NCBI RefSeq assembly: GCF_002222655.1
Contig: NZ_CP022423.1
Location: forward strand, 2,852,001 to 2,916,000
DNA from: Vitreoscilla filiformis
GTDB taxonomy: Bacteria; Pseudomonadota; Gammaproteobacteria; Burkholderiales; Burkholderiaceae_C
DNA length: 64,000 nt
Direction of reading: 5' to 3'
Shown: positions 32,279-44,518 of the stretch, piece by piece
Numbering within the stretch: position 1 is the first letter of the stretch
How the letters are laid out: every line of letters begins with the position of its first letter
Notes under the pieces: generated by a model
Seen by the model: the letters and a program-made list of their open reading frames with translations, nothing else
What the model was told of the DNA's origin: nothing
The model's database searches: none
Program-made: the position numbers and the translations under genes

Positions 32279-33102
32279 TCTTTTTTGCGGCCCTGGGGCC
32301 CGTCTGCCGGTTCGACGAGGCCGGCTCGTCCACATGATCGAACCGATGCTCTCTGGCGCCGTGCGGCGCACCCTGGCTGTCTGTCTGCTGGCGCTGTTGA
32401 GCGCTTGCGGTTCTTTGCCCGACGATGATCTCAAGGGCACAGCCGAAGAATTGTATGCAGATGCCAAAGAACAAATGGCGTCTGGTAACTGGGCAGCGGC
32501 CATTCGGCCACTGGAACGCATAGAAAGCCGCGCCGGCGGCAGCCTGCTGGCCCAGCAGGCGCAACTGGACATGGCTTATGCCCAGTGGAAAAACGGAGAA
32601 AAAGCCCGTGCGCTGACCATCCTGGATCGCTTCGTGAAGTTCCACCCGTCCAGCGTGGGCTTGGATTACGCGCTGTACCTGCGCGGGGTGATCAACTTCA
32701 ACGATGACACGGGTTTGTTCAGCAAACTGTCCGGCCAGACCATGGCGGAGCGGGATCAGCAAGCCTCGCGTGAGGCTTACCAGTCCTTCAAGCAGTTGGT
32801 GGATCAGTTCCCCGAATCGAAGTACGCCCCAGATGCGCGCCTGCGCATGGACTACATCGTCAACATGCTGGCGGACTACGAGGTCAACGTCGCCCGTTAC
32901 TACCTGCGGCGCGGCGCACACCAAGCGGCGATCAACCGCGCCACCGAGTGCCTCACGATCTACCCTCAGACCCCTGCCAACGAGGAAGCGCTGTTCATCA
33001 TGGTGCAAGCCTACGACGAACTCGGCATGGTCGCACTGCGCGACGACACGCAGCGCATCCTGCGCCAAAACTTCCCCGACAGCGAGCACCTGAAAACCGG
33101 CG

Positions 33103-35124
<2,022 letters not shown>

Positions 35125-35210
35125 CCGCCACCCATTCATCAAACAAGGGATTGCCGACTTGACGGGGAACTTGTAAGGCCGTTGAGGCCGCAGAGTTTAT
35201 ATTGCAACAC

Positions 35211-35983
35211 ATGAGCAACACTTCTTACGCCTTCCGCCTTTCCGCTTCAACAGGTCTGCACAAGGGCGACCGGGACTACCAACAAGATCAGGTGGCGATT
35301 CTGGCCCACCCGCGTGTGGTCGGCTGCGTGCTGGGCATCGTGGCGGATGGGATGGGGGGTAAGAGTGGGGGACGCACGGCCTCCAACCAGGTGATGCTGA
35401 CGGCGCAGCAGACGTTCGAGCGCTTCAGTCCGACGGGAGAGAACCCGGAGGCGATGTTGCGGCGGCTGGTGCTGGAAGCACACTTGATGATCAAGCTGAC
35501 GGCGATTGCGTCCGAGGAGGAGCCGCACAGCACGATTGCGGCGTATTTGATTTTGCCCAACCGCACAGTGCGTACACGGTGCATGCGGGGGATTCGCGGG
35601 TGTATGCGTTCCGGGGAGCGGAGGTGTTGCACCGCACGAAGGATCATTCGTATGTGCAGCATTTGGTGGATCAGGGCAAGATCACCGAGGCGCAGGCGAA
35701 TGACCATCCGCAATCGAATTTATTGCTGGGATGTTTGGGGACGGCGGATGAGCCCCCAGTGGAGATTCACCACATCGAGAGTTTGGAGGTGGGGGATTCT
35801 CTGGTGTGCTGTTCGGATGGGTTGTGGCACTACCTGAGCAACAAGGAAATGGGCACGATCATCAACGCGCTGCCGCCGCGTGAGGCGTGTGAGATGTTGG
35901 TGAACAAGGCACGCCAGCGGGCGCAGGGTGGGGGGGATAACCTGTCGCTGGCGTTGGTGAGGGTGGAGGCGTTGAAGCAGTAA
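35211..35983 (+). pseudogene. PP2C-type protein phosphatase with a -1 frameshift
   Basis: Two frames together give one PP2C-family serine/threonine phosphatase of about 257 residues. The first frame carries DGMGGKSGGRTAS and runs to ILPNRTVR. The second carries AGDSRVYAFRG, the DHSYVQHLVDQGKI segment and the final GGDNLSLALV. The two join at about 35573; one missing base there (GTGCGTACACGG would need an additional T) restores RTVRYTVHAGDSR in a single frame. Either the gene is recently broken or the assembly has a one-base error. The rest of the frame is intact, with no other stops. Confidence 0.75.
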
Positions 35984-36001
35984 TTTCAGGCATGCAACAC
36001 T

Positions 36002-36031
36002 GGTGCGCGCCGTCAAATGAAACGGCGCACC
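36002..36031. terminator. Hairpin between convergent PP2C and zapE genes
   Basis: GTGCGCGCCGT and ACGGCGCAC form a hairpin with one bulge between the two 3' ends. There is no T-run on either side, so it may be a rho-assisted or RNA-stabilising stem rather than a full intrinsic terminator. Confidence 0.35.
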
Positions 36032-36036
36032 CGGCC

Positions 36037-37134
36037 TCAGGTCAGCGAAGTGTCCACCTCACGGTGCTCCAACGCCAAAAACTCCTCCGACTGCATCTCG
36101 TTCAAGCGCGACACCGTGCGCGGGAACTCGTGTGCCATCGGCCCTTCGGTGTAAAGCTGCTCGGGCGGCACTGCCGCCGAGATGATGAGTTTGACGCGCC
36201 GGTCATACAGCACATCCACCAGCCAGGTGAAGCGCCGTGCCTCCGACGCCAAACGAATCGGCATCTCCGGCACACCCGACAGGATCAGCGTGTGGAAGCT
36301 GGACGCAATCTCCAAATAATCGTTCTGTGAACGCGGCCCGCCGCACAGCGCCCAGAAATCGAACCACACCACACCACCCGCCCGGCGCACGGCTTTGATT
36401 TCGCGGTGCTCGATGTGCAAGATGGGCGATTCTTCCTTGGCCTCGGCCAGCTCCTTGAAGGCGTGTTCCAGCGCCGCATCCGCCTTCGGGCCCAGCGGCG
36501 TGTGGTACAGCTCGACGTGCATCAGCGCCCGGCGGCGGTAATCGTTGCCGGCGTCCACGTTCAGCACCTGCATCTTGTCTTTCAGCAACTCGATGGCCGG
36601 CAAGATGCGATCCCGGTGCAAGCCGTTCGGGTACAGCCCATCCGGATGAAAGTTGGACGTGGTGACGATGGACACCCGGTGCGCAAACAGCGATTCGAGC
36701 AGCCGGTGCAAGATCATCGCGTCCGTCACATCGGCGACGTGGAACTCATCGAAGCAGATCAGCCGATAGCGCCGCGCAATGCGTTTGCCCAACTCGTGCA
36801 GCGGGTTTTGCAGCCCTTTGAGCTCCTGCAACTGGCGATGCACCTCGCGCATGAACTCGTGGAAATGCAGGCGCGTTTTGCGCTTCAAGGGCACGGACTG
36901 GAAAAAACAGTCCATCAAAAAACTCTTGCCCCGCCCCACCCCGCCGAACATGTAGACGCCGCGAGGAATGGGCGGCTTCACCAGCATTTTGGTGAGGGCG
37001 TTGGAACGCTTGGCCAAGTAGGCCGTCCATTCGTTTTCGCAGCGCTCCAGCGCGTCAATGGCGCGCAGTTGCGCCTCGTCGGCCTTGTAGCCGCGCTCGA
37101 TCAGGGTGGCTTCGTAGAGCTGGCGAACCGTCAT
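36037..37134 (-). CDS. zapE: Cell division ATPase ZapE (AFG1-like)
   Basis: A 365-residue AFG1-family P-loop ATPase. The Walker A is GGVGRGKS (residues 64-71), with LICFDEFHVADVTDAM as Walker B and VTTSNFHPDGLYPNGLHRDRILPAI typical of the family. In E. coli ZapE associates with the division ring. The start MTVRQLYE was taken by homology; the frame stays open upstream. lpd follows upstream by 118 bp on the same strand. Confidence 0.9.
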   Translation of the reverse strand: MTVRQLYEATLIERGYKADEAQLRAIDALERCENEWTAYLAKRSNALTKMLVKPPIPRGVYMFGGVGRGKSFLMDCFFQSVPLKRKTRLHFHEFMREVHRQLQELKGLQNPLHELGKRIARRYRLICFDEFHVADVTDAMILHRLLESLFAHRVSIVTTSNFHPDGLYPNGLHRDRILPAIELLKDKMQVLNVDAGNDYRRRALMHVELYHTPLGPKADAALEHAFKELAEAKEESPILHIEHREIKAVRRAGGVVWFDFWALCGGPRSQNDYLEIASSFHTLILSGVPEMPIRLASEARRFTWLVDVLYDRRVKLIISAAVPPEQLYTEGPMAHEFPRTVSRLNEMQSEEFLALEHREVDTSLT

Positions 37135-37252
37135 GGTGGGAATCACAAGTGAAACAGCCCGCCGGTTCTGCACACACAAGGCACAGAAACACGCGGGCTG
37201 GCAAAACACACAAGCGGGCGCGGCCCGAAGGCAGCGCGCCCGACGCCGCTCA

Positions 37253-38680
37253 TCAGAAGTTGAGCGTGCGCTTGTCCACCGCCAGAGCGGCTTCCTTGGT
37301 GGCTTCAGACAGCGACGGGTGCGCGTGGCACACGCGGGCGATGTCTTCGGCCGAGGCCTTGAACTCCATGGCCAGCACGGCTTCGGCGATCAGCTCCGAG
37401 GCGAACGGGCCAACGATGTGGACACCCAGGATTTCATCGGTCTTGGCGCAGGCCAGGAACTTGACGAAACCCGTGGTGTCGCCCAGCGCACGGGCGCGAC
37501 CATTGGCCATGAACGGGAACTGGCCAGCCTTGTAGGCCACGCCTTCGGCCTTGAGCTGCTGCTCGGTGCGACCCACCCAAGCGATTTCCGGCGAGGTGTA
37601 AATCACCCACGGAATGGTGGCGAAGTTGACGTGGCCATGTTGGCCGGCGATGCGCTCGGCCACCGCCACGCCTTCCTCTTCCGCCTTGTGCGCCAGCATC
37701 GGGCCACGCACCACGTCGCCCACGGCCCAGACGCCCGGCAGGTTGGTTTTGCACTCGTCGTCCACGACGATGGCGCCGCGCTCGTCCAGCTTCAGGCCGA
37801 CGGCTTCGGGGTTCAGGCCGATGGTGTTGGGCACGCGACCGATCGAGACGATCAGCTTGTCCACCGCCAGCGTCACTTCTTCGCCCTTGGCGTTGGTGTA
37901 GGCGATGGCCACGCCGTCGCCGGCAGCGTCCACGCTGGCGATCTTCACGCCGAATTCGAACTTCAAGCCTTGCTTGGTGAAGGCCTTCAGGGCTTCCTTG
38001 GCGACACCTTCGTCAGCGGCGGCCAAGAAGCCGGGCATGGCTTCGAGGATGGTGACTTCCGAACCCAGGCGACGCCACACCGAGCCCATTTCCAGGCCGA
38101 TCACGCCCGAACCGATCACGCCCAGCTTGGCGGGCACGGCACCGATGCGCAGGGCACCATCGTTCGAGAGGATTTTTTCTTCGTCGAACGGCGCACCCGG
38201 CAGGGCGCGAGCATTCGAGCCCGTGGCGAGGATGACTTGCTTGGCAACGAGGGTGTCAGCCGCCGCACCCGCGACGTTGATTTCGTAGCCGCCTTCCACC
38301 GCCTTGGCGAAGCTGCCACGGCCATGGAAGAACGTCACCTTGTTCTTCTTGAACAGGTACAGGATGCCGTCGTTGTTTTGCTTCACGACGGTGTTCTTGC
38401 GACCGACCATCTTGGCCACGTCGATTTGCAGGTTGTCGAGGCTGATGCCGTGATCACCGAAGTGGTGGGCAGCTTGCTCGAAGTGCTCGGACGATTGCAG
38501 CAGCGCCTTCGAAGGGATGCAGCCAACGTTGGTGCAGGTGCCGCCGGGTGCGGGGCCGCCCTTGTCGTTCTTCCACTCGTCGATGCAGGCGACCTTGAAA
38601 CCCAGTTGCGCGGCACGGATGGCGGCGATGTAACCACCGGGGCCGCCGCCGATCACGACGACATCAAATTGCTTGGACAT
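37253..38680 (-). CDS. lpd: Dihydrolipoamide dehydrogenase (E3 of the 2-oxoglutarate complex)
   Basis: A 475-residue FAD flavoprotein that reoxidises lipoyl groups with NAD+. The FAD-binding [11 protein letters not shown], the redox-active disulfide [15 protein letters not shown], the NAD motif [12 protein letters not shown] and the C-terminal HAHPSLSEA with the catalytic His are all present. It lies downstream of sucA-sucB and is separated from sucB by a hairpin. Confidence 0.95.
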   Translation of the reverse strand: MSKQFDVVVIGGGPGGYIAAIRAAQLGFKVACIDEWKNDKGGPAPGGTCTNVGCIPSKALLQSSEHFEQAAHHFGDHGISLDNLQIDVAKMVGRKNTVVKQNNDGILYLFKKNKVTFFHGRGSFAKAVEGGYEINVAGAAADTLVAKQVILATGSNARALPGAPFDEEKILSNDGALRIGAVPAKLGVIGSGVIGLEMGSVWRRLGSEVTILEAMPGFLAAADEGVAKEALKAFTKQGLKFEFGVKIASVDAAGDGVAIAYTNAKGEEVTLAVDKLIVSIGRVPNTIGLNPEAVGLKLDERGAIVVDDECKTNLPGVWAVGDVVRGPMLAHKAEEEGVAVAERIAGQHGHVNFATIPWVIYTSPEIAWVGRTEQQLKAEGVAYKAGQFPFMANGRARALGDTTGFVKFLACAKTDEILGVHIVGPFASELIAEAVLAMEFKASAEDIARVCHAHPSLSEATKEAALAVDKRTLNF

Positions 38681-38710
38681 GTGAATTCCTGAAATCTTGC
38701 AAAACGTGGC

Positions 38711-38734
38711 AAAACGCCCCCGAAGGGGCGTTTT
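38711..38734. terminator. Hairpin between sucB and lpd
   Basis: AAAACGCCCC and GGGGCGTTTT are perfect inverted arms around CGAA. On the minus strand the stem ends in TTTT, giving an intrinsic-terminator-like structure inside the sucAB-lpd unit. It may attenuate lpd relative to sucAB or stabilise the upstream mRNA. Confidence 0.7.
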
Positions 38735-38759
38735 ATCAACTCATCTCAGCGCGAAAGGC

Positions 38760-39995
38760 TCAGATGTTGAACAGCAGGCGGGCCGGATCTTCCAGCGCTT
38801 CCTTCATGGCCACCAGACCCAGCACGGCTTCGCGGCCATCGATGATGCGGTGGTCATAGGACATGGCCAGGTAGTTGATCGGGCGCACGACGACTTGGCC
38901 GTTTTCCACCACAGCGCGATCCTTGGTGGCGTGAACACCCAGGATGGCCGATTGCGGCGGGTTGATGATCGGGGTCGAGAGCATCGAGCCGAAGGTGCCG
39001 CCGTTGGAGATGGAGAAGGTGCCGCCGGTCATTTCTTCGATGCCCAGCTTGCCGTCACGGGCCTTGGCGCCGAATTCAGCGATCTTCTTCTCGATGTCGG
39101 CGAAGCTCATCTGATCCGCATTGCGCAGGATGGGCACCACCAGGCCACGGGGCGAACCCACGGCGATCCCGATGTCGAAGTAGCCGTGGTAAACGATGTC
39201 GTTGCCATCGACCGAGGCGTTCAGGATCGGGAACTTCTTCAGGGCATGCACGGCCGCCTTGACGAAGAAGCTCATGAAGCCCAGCTTGCAGCCGTGTTCC
39301 TTCTCGAAGGACTCTTGGAACTTCTTGCGCATGGCCATCACCGGGGCCATGTTCACTTCGTTGAACGTGGTCAGGATGGCGTTTTGCGATTGCGATTGCA
39401 GCAGGCGCTCGGCGATGCGGGCGCGCAGGCGGCTCATCGGCACGCGCTGTTCGGTGCGGTCACCCAGGGCGACCGGAGCCGGTGCAGCCACCGGGGCCAG
39501 CGGCTTGGCAGCCGGAGCCGGAGCGGCCACGGGCTTGGTGCCAGCGGCCACGGCGGCCAGCACGTCACCCTTGGTCACGCGGCCATCTTTGCCGGAGCCC
39601 GCCACGTCGGCGGTGGCCAGACCGTTGTCAGCCAGCAACTTGGCAGCGGCGGGCATGGCCACATCGGCCTTGGAAGCAGCCGGAGCGGCAGCCACCGGGG
39701 CAGCGGCAGCCGGTGCCGGGGCAGCAGCCGCCGGAGCGGCGGCGCCAGCGGTGGCTTCGGTGTCGATCTTGGCGATGAGCTGGTCGCTCACCACGGTGCC
39801 GCCGTCGCCGACGACGAGTTCAGCCAGCACGCCAGAGGCCGGGGCCGGCACTTCCAGCACGACCTTGTCGGTCTCGATTTCGATCAGGATTTCGTCGGCC
39901 GTGACGGCTTCGCCGGCCTTCTTCTTCCATTGCAGCATGGTGGCCTCGGCCACGGATTCGGAGAGCTGCGGAACCTTGACTTCTACGATTGCCAT
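38760..39995 (-). CDS. sucB: Dihydrolipoyl succinyltransferase, E2 of the 2-oxoglutarate complex
   Basis: A 411-residue E2 enzyme. The N-terminal lipoyl domain has the lipoylation Lys in EIETDKVVLEV, followed by an Ala/Pro-rich linker, a peripheral subunit-binding domain (AAKLLADNGLATADVAGSGKDGRVTK region) and the catalytic core ending in SYDHRIIDGREAV with the catalytic His-Asp. It transfers succinyl groups to CoA. Lies 30 bp behind sucA. Confidence 0.95.
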   Translation of the reverse strand: MAIVEVKVPQLSESVAEATMLQWKKKAGEAVTADEILIEIETDKVVLEVPAPASGVLAELVVGDGGTVVSDQLIAKIDTEATAGAAAPAAAAPAPAAAAPVAAAPAASKADVAMPAAAKLLADNGLATADVAGSGKDGRVTKGDVLAAVAAGTKPVAAPAPAAKPLAPVAAPAPVALGDRTEQRVPMSRLRARIAERLLQSQSQNAILTTFNEVNMAPVMAMRKKFQESFEKEHGCKLGFMSFFVKAAVHALKKFPILNASVDGNDIVYHGYFDIGIAVGSPRGLVVPILRNADQMSFADIEKKIAEFGAKARDGKLGIEEMTGGTFSISNGGTFGSMLSTPIINPPQSAILGVHATKDRAVVENGQVVVRPINYLAMSYDHRIIDGREAVLGLVAMKEALEDPARLLFNI

Positions 39996-40025
39996 GATGT
40001 GCTTGTACGGGTGAGGGGTTGTCGA

Positions 40026-42878
40026 TTACTTGGTGAGCACAGAGCCCTTGAGCTTGGCGAACGCTTGATCCAACAGCGACTTTTGTTGCTCTTGGTGCAA
40101 GTGTGCGTAACCCACGGCTGGCGAAGCCGAAGCCGGACGACCGGCGTAACCCAGCTTCTGGCCTTCGAGCATGTTCTCGCGGATGTAGTGCTGAACGAAG
40201 AACCACGAACCTTGGTTCTGCGGCTCGTCTTGGCACCACACGATGTCGGTCGCGTTCGGGTACTTCTTCAGCTCGTGGGCAAAAGCCTTGTGCGGGAAGG
40301 GATAGAGCTGTTCAACGCGCAGGATGGCCACGTCGTTGGACTTCTTCTCTTCGCGCTTCTTCACCAGGTCGTAGTACACCTTGCCCGAGCAAGCGATCAC
40401 GCGCTTGACCTTGGCAGCGTCCAGTTCGGCCTTCTGCTCGGGGATCACGGTGCGGAATTCACCCTTGGTGAACTCGATCAGCGGCGAGGTGGCGTCCTTG
40501 TTGCGCAGCAGCGACTTGGGCGTGAAGATCACCAGCGGCTTGCGGAACTGGCGCACCATTTGGCGACGCAGCACGTGGAAGATCTGGCTGGCCGTGGTCG
40601 GCTGCACGATCTGCATGTTGGTGTCAGCGGCCAACTGCATGAAGCGCTCCAGGCGGGCCGAGCTGTGCTCTGGGCCTTGGCCTTCGTAGCCGTGCGGCAG
40701 CATCAGGGTCAAACCGTTGGCGCGGCCCCACTTCACTTCACCCGAAGCGATGAACTGGTCGATCACGACTTGGGCGCCGTTGGCGAAGTCACCGAACTGA
40801 GCTTCCCAGATGGTCAGCGTGTTCGGTTCGGCAGCAGCGTAGCCGTACTCGAAGCCCAACACGGCTTCTTCCGACAGGATCGAGTCGATCACCACGAACG
40901 GCGCTTGGTTGTCAGCGACGTGTTGCAGCGGGATGTAGGTGCCTTCGTCCCACTTTTCGCGCTTTTGATCGTGGATCACGGCGTGACGGTGGGTGAAGGT
41001 GCCGCGACCGCAGTCTTCACCGGACAGGCGCACCGGGTAGCCCGCTGCCACCAGCGAGGCAAAGGCCATGTGTTCGCCCATGCCCCAATCGACGTTGATG
41101 TCGCCCCGGCCCATGGCGGCGCGATCTTCGTACACCTTCTTCACCAACTGGTGAGGATTGACGCTGGCAGGGATGGTCGTCAGGCGCTCGGCGATGCGCT
41201 TCCACTCGGTCAGCGGGATGGCGGTGTCGGCAGCGTCCGTCCACTTCTTGCCCAGGAAGGGCGCCCAATCCACCGCATACTTGTGCTTGAAGTTCGACAG
41301 CACCGGATCCACGGTGTGGCGGCCTTCGTTCATGGCGGCGCGATAGGCCTTGACCATGTCGTCGCCCAACGTGGCACCCAAGCCCTGCGCGGCCAGCTTG
41401 TCAGCGTACAGCTTGCGCGTGCCGGGGTGAGCGGCGATCTTCTTGTACATCAGCGGCTGGGTCAGCGCCGGGGTGTCTTGCTCGTTGTGGCCCAGCTTGC
41501 GGAAGCAGATGATGTCCACCACCACGTCCTTGCGGAACGTCAGGCGGAATTCCAGCGCCAAGCGGGTGGCCAGCACCACGGCTTCCGGATCGTCGCCATT
41601 GACGTGCAGCACGGGCGACTCGACCATCTTGACGATGTCGGTGCAGTACAGCGTGGAACGCAGGTCACGCGGGTCGGAGGTCGTGAAACCGATCTGGTTG
41701 TTGATGATCAGGTGAACCGTGCCGCCCGTGGAGTAACCCCGGGTTTCCGACAGCATCAGGGTTTCTTGGTTCACGCCTTGGCCGCCGAAGGCCGAATCAC
41801 CGTGAACCAGCACCGGCAGCACTTGGGCGCCGAGCTTGTCACCGCGACGATCCATCCGTGCGCGCACCGAACCTTCCACCACCGGGTTGACGATTTCCAA
41901 GTGCGAGGGGTTGAAGGCCAGCGACAGGTGAACCGGGCCGCCCGGGGTGGCCACGTCAGAGCTGAAACCTTGGTGGTACTTCACGTCACCGGCGGGCAGG
42001 TCTTCCGGGGCGGTGTGATCGAACTCAGCGAACAAGTCCTTGGGCATCTTGCCCAGGGTGTTCACCAGCACGTTCAGGCGGCCACGGTGGGCCATGCCGA
42101 TCACGATTTCTTGCACGCCCTTTTCGCCGGCGCTGCGCACCAGCTCGTCCATGGCGGCGATGAAGCTCTCACCACCTTCCAACGAGAAGCGCTTTTGGCC
42201 CACGTACTTGGTGTGCAGGAAGCGCTCCAGACCTTCAGCAGCGGTCAGGCGATCCAGCACATGCTTTTTCTGCTCGGCGTTCAGGCTCGGCTTGGAACGG
42301 ATGGTTTCCAGCTTCTCTTGCCACCAGCGCTTTTGCGTCTGGTCGGTGATGTGCATGAACTCGGCGCCGATCGTGCTGCAATACGTCTCGCGCAGTGCTT
42401 GCAGGATCTGGCGCAGCGACATGTCCGCCTTGCCGAAATAGGTGTTCGAGGCGCTGAAGGTGATGTCCATGTCGGACTCCTTCAGGCCATAGAAGCTGGG
42501 CTCCAGCTCAGGAATCTTGGCGCGTTCTTGGCGCTTGAGCGGATCCAGATCGGCCCAACGGGCGCCCACATTGCGGTAAGCCGCGATCAGGGACTGGACA
42601 TGCACTTGCTTGCGAGCCACTTCCAAATCAGCCGAGCTGGCACGCGAGGCCAGGGCATTGGATTTGGCACGTTCCGCAAAGGACTCGATCACCGGGGCGT
42701 GGGCCACATCGCGGTTGTCGGTACCGTCAACGGCGGGGACATTCTGGAGCGCGTCGAAGTAAGCGCGCCAGTTCTCAGGCACAGAGGCGGGGTTGTCGAG
42801 GTAGGCCTCGTACATCTCTTCGACATACGGGGCATTGCCGCCGAACAAATAAGAGTTCGACGTGTACTGCTGCATCAT
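40026..42878 (-). CDS. sucA: 2-oxoglutarate dehydrogenase E1
   Basis: A 950-residue thiamine-diphosphate enzyme that decarboxylates 2-oxoglutarate in the TCA cycle. Diagnostic are the N-terminal NSYLFGGNAPYVEEMYEAY and the central GMAHRGRLNVLVN, VHGDSAFGGQG and GFTTSDPRD segments. Length matches proteobacterial SucA. It opens the operon sucA-sucB-(hairpin)-lpd. Confidence 0.97.
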   Translation of the reverse strand: MMQQYTSNSYLFGGNAPYVEEMYEAYLDNPASVPENWRAYFDALQNVPAVDGTDNRDVAHAPVIESFAERAKSNALASRASSADLEVARKQVHVQSLIAAYRNVGARWADLDPLKRQERAKIPELEPSFYGLKESDMDITFSASNTYFGKADMSLRQILQALRETYCSTIGAEFMHITDQTQKRWWQEKLETIRSKPSLNAEQKKHVLDRLTAAEGLERFLHTKYVGQKRFSLEGGESFIAAMDELVRSAGEKGVQEIVIGMAHRGRLNVLVNTLGKMPKDLFAEFDHTAPEDLPAGDVKYHQGFSSDVATPGGPVHLSLAFNPSHLEIVNPVVEGSVRARMDRRGDKLGAQVLPVLVHGDSAFGGQGVNQETLMLSETRGYSTGGTVHLIINNQIGFTTSDPRDLRSTLYCTDIVKMVESPVLHVNGDDPEAVVLATRLALEFRLTFRKDVVVDIICFRKLGHNEQDTPALTQPLMYKKIAAHPGTRKLYADKLAAQGLGATLGDDMVKAYRAAMNEGRHTVDPVLSNFKHKYAVDWAPFLGKKWTDAADTAIPLTEWKRIAERLTTIPASVNPHQLVKKVYEDRAAMGRGDINVDWGMGEHMAFASLVAAGYPVRLSGEDCGRGTFTHRHAVIHDQKREKWDEGTYIPLQHVADNQAPFVVIDSILSEEAVLGFEYGYAAAEPNTLTIWEAQFGDFANGAQVVIDQFIASGEVKWGRANGLTLMLPHGYEGQGPEHSSARLERFMQLAADTNMQIVQPTTASQIFHVLRRQMVRQFRKPLVIFTPKSLLRNKDATSPLIEFTKGEFRTVIPEQKAELDAAKVKRVIACSGKVYYDLVKKREEKKSNDVAILRVEQLYPFPHKAFAHELKKYPNATDIVWCQDEPQNQGSWFFVQHYIRENMLEGQKLGYAGRPASASPAVGYAHLHQEQQKSLLDQAFAKLKGSVLTK

Positions 42879-43163
42879 CTTTCGCTCACCTTTTGCTTCG
42901 GTTTCCGAAGCTCCGATGGGTTAAGTAACCTTCCGCGGCCCGGCTCGACCGGTTGGCGGATTGCGCGATCCGCCTTGCTGCTTTTGTCTCACAACCAGCA
43001 AGGGGACACAGAAGGGGCTCAATCGTCACGAGCGGCGACTGTAACACCGCTGTGACTTGGTTGTTGTAATTCAGTATTACGCACCCCGTCACTGTTCAGT
43101 TTCCTGACAAATCAGCATTGACGCAGGGCTTTGGGGAAATCGCCACATCGGGATGATCCCCAA
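42879..43163. promoter_or_regulatory. Leader/promoter region upstream of sucA
   Basis: About 285 non-coding bases separate the sucA ATG from the terminator of the amino-acid receptor gene. On the minus strand TTGTCA and TAATAC boxes occur but at 25-bp spacing, so I cannot name a sigma-70 promoter. No riboswitch structure or reading frame is recognised. It must hold the sucA promoter. Confidence 0.4.
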
Positions 43164-43165
43164 AT

Positions 43166-43199
43166 GAAAACGGCCCTGCTTTGAGGCAGGGCCGTTGAT
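43166..43199 (-). terminator. Intrinsic terminator of the branched-chain amino-acid receptor gene
   Basis: Arms ACGGCCCTGC and GCAGGGCCGT (43170-43195) flank a six-base loop. Read on the minus strand, the stem is followed by TTTTC, 16 bases or so after the stop codon at 43215. Confidence 0.85.
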
Positions 43200-43214
43200 C
43201 AAGTGATCAACCGA

Positions 43215-44357
43215 TCAGCGCACCACGGCGATTTGCTCGCGGTTGCCACCCTTGTAGGTGTAGAGGGTCAGGGCGCCGTTCTTGATGTCACCCTTCTCGT
43301 CGAAGGTGATGGTGCCGGTCACGCCTTGGTAGCCGGTGGTCTTGGCCAGCACGGGCAGGTACTTGGCCGGATCGGCCGAACCGGCCTTGACCATCGCAGC
43401 GGCCAGCACGTTCACAGCGTCATAGACGTACGGGGCGTAGATTTGCACTTCCACGTTGAACTTCTTCTTGAAGTCGGCCTTGAATTTCTCCATGCCTTCC
43501 TTCTGCTTGCCTTCGACGCCACCGGCCTCAGCGCAGACGACTTGGCTGTCTTCCATGGCGCCACCGGCCAGCTTGGGCAGCTCACCCGTGCAGATGCCAT
43601 CGCCGCCCATGAACTTGGCCTTGATGCCCAGTTGCTTGGCTTGGCGGATCAGCGGGCCCGCCACGGCGTCCATGCCGCCGTAGAAGATCACGTCCGGCTT
43701 GGCGCCCTTGATGGAGGTCAGGATGGCGGTGAAGTCCGTGGCCTTGTCGTTGGTGAATTCGCGCTTGACGATTTTGCCGCCCAAGCCCTTCACGCCTTTT
43801 TCGAACTCGTCGGCCACGCCTTGGCCGTAGGCGGTGCGGTCATCGATCACCGCGATCGTTTTGCCCTTCAGGGTGCCCACAGCGTACTTGCCCAGGGTGC
43901 CGCCCAGGTGGACGTCATCGGCGACGACGCGGAAGGTGGTCTTCAGGCCCTGGCGGGTGAACATCGGGTTGGTGGCCGAGGGCGAAACTTGCGGAATGCC
44001 GGCGCTGGCGTAGATCTTCGAAGCCGGGATCGAGGTGCCCGAGTTCAGATGGCCCACCACGCCGTTGACCTTCGAGTCCACCAGCTTTTGTGCAGCGGCG
44101 GTGCCTTGCTTCGGATCGGCCCCATCGTCTTCGGCCAGCAGCTCGAACTTGACGGCCTTGCCACCGATCTTCACGCCCTTCGCGTTGAGTTCATCGACGG
44201 CCATGCGAGCGCCGAACTCGTTGTCCTTGCCCAGGTGGGCGATGCCACCGCTGGTCGGTGCCACGTGACCGATCTTGACCACCATCTCTTGGGCGTGCAG
44301 AGAGCCCGCTAGCAGAGCGGCGGTGGCGGCGACGATCACATTGAATTTGACTTGCAT
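43215..44357 (-). CDS. Branched-chain amino-acid ABC transporter substrate-binding protein (LivJ/LivK type)
   Basis: A 380-residue periplasmic binding protein with a signal peptide (VIVAATAALLAGSLHAQ) and a type I periplasmic fold: VKIGHVAPTSGG, LAEDDGADPKQGTAAAQKLV and a GVVGHLNSGTSIPAS ligand region. No permease or ATPase genes are adjacent, and a strong terminator follows, so it is monocistronic and the LivHMGF parts lie elsewhere. GGAGG precedes the ATG at 44357. Confidence 0.9.
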   Translation of the reverse strand: MQVKFNVIVAATAALLAGSLHAQEMVVKIGHVAPTSGGIAHLGKDNEFGARMAVDELNAKGVKIGGKAVKFELLAEDDGADPKQGTAAAQKLVDSKVNGVVGHLNSGTSIPASKIYASAGIPQVSPSATNPMFTRQGLKTTFRVVADDVHLGGTLGKYAVGTLKGKTIAVIDDRTAYGQGVADEFEKGVKGLGGKIVKREFTNDKATDFTAILTSIKGAKPDVIFYGGMDAVAGPLIRQAKQLGIKAKFMGGDGICTGELPKLAGGAMEDSQVVCAEAGGVEGKQKEGMEKFKADFKKKFNVEVQIYAPYVYDAVNVLAAAMVKAGSADPAKYLPVLAKTTGYQGVTGTITFDEKGDIKNGALTLYTYKGGNREQIAVVR

Positions 44358-44518
44358 AGGTTCGAACCTCCAGTGTGGGAGTTGAGCAAACACGGCAGCC
44401 GACGGCACCACCCCACCCGATCGGGGTGAGCGCCGCCGGCCGCGCCCAACGGGGGCTGACGATACTCCAAAAAGCCCATGCACCGCATCAGCAGGAACCG
44501 TACCTGCCCGCCTTCGCC

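Noticed and set aside
38697..43055. A very long open frame on the plus strand opposite lpd-sucB-sucA
   Set aside because: It is the antisense shadow of strongly coding, high-GC genes; its product is His/Arg/Gly-rich with no known domain, while the minus strand gives complete enzymes.
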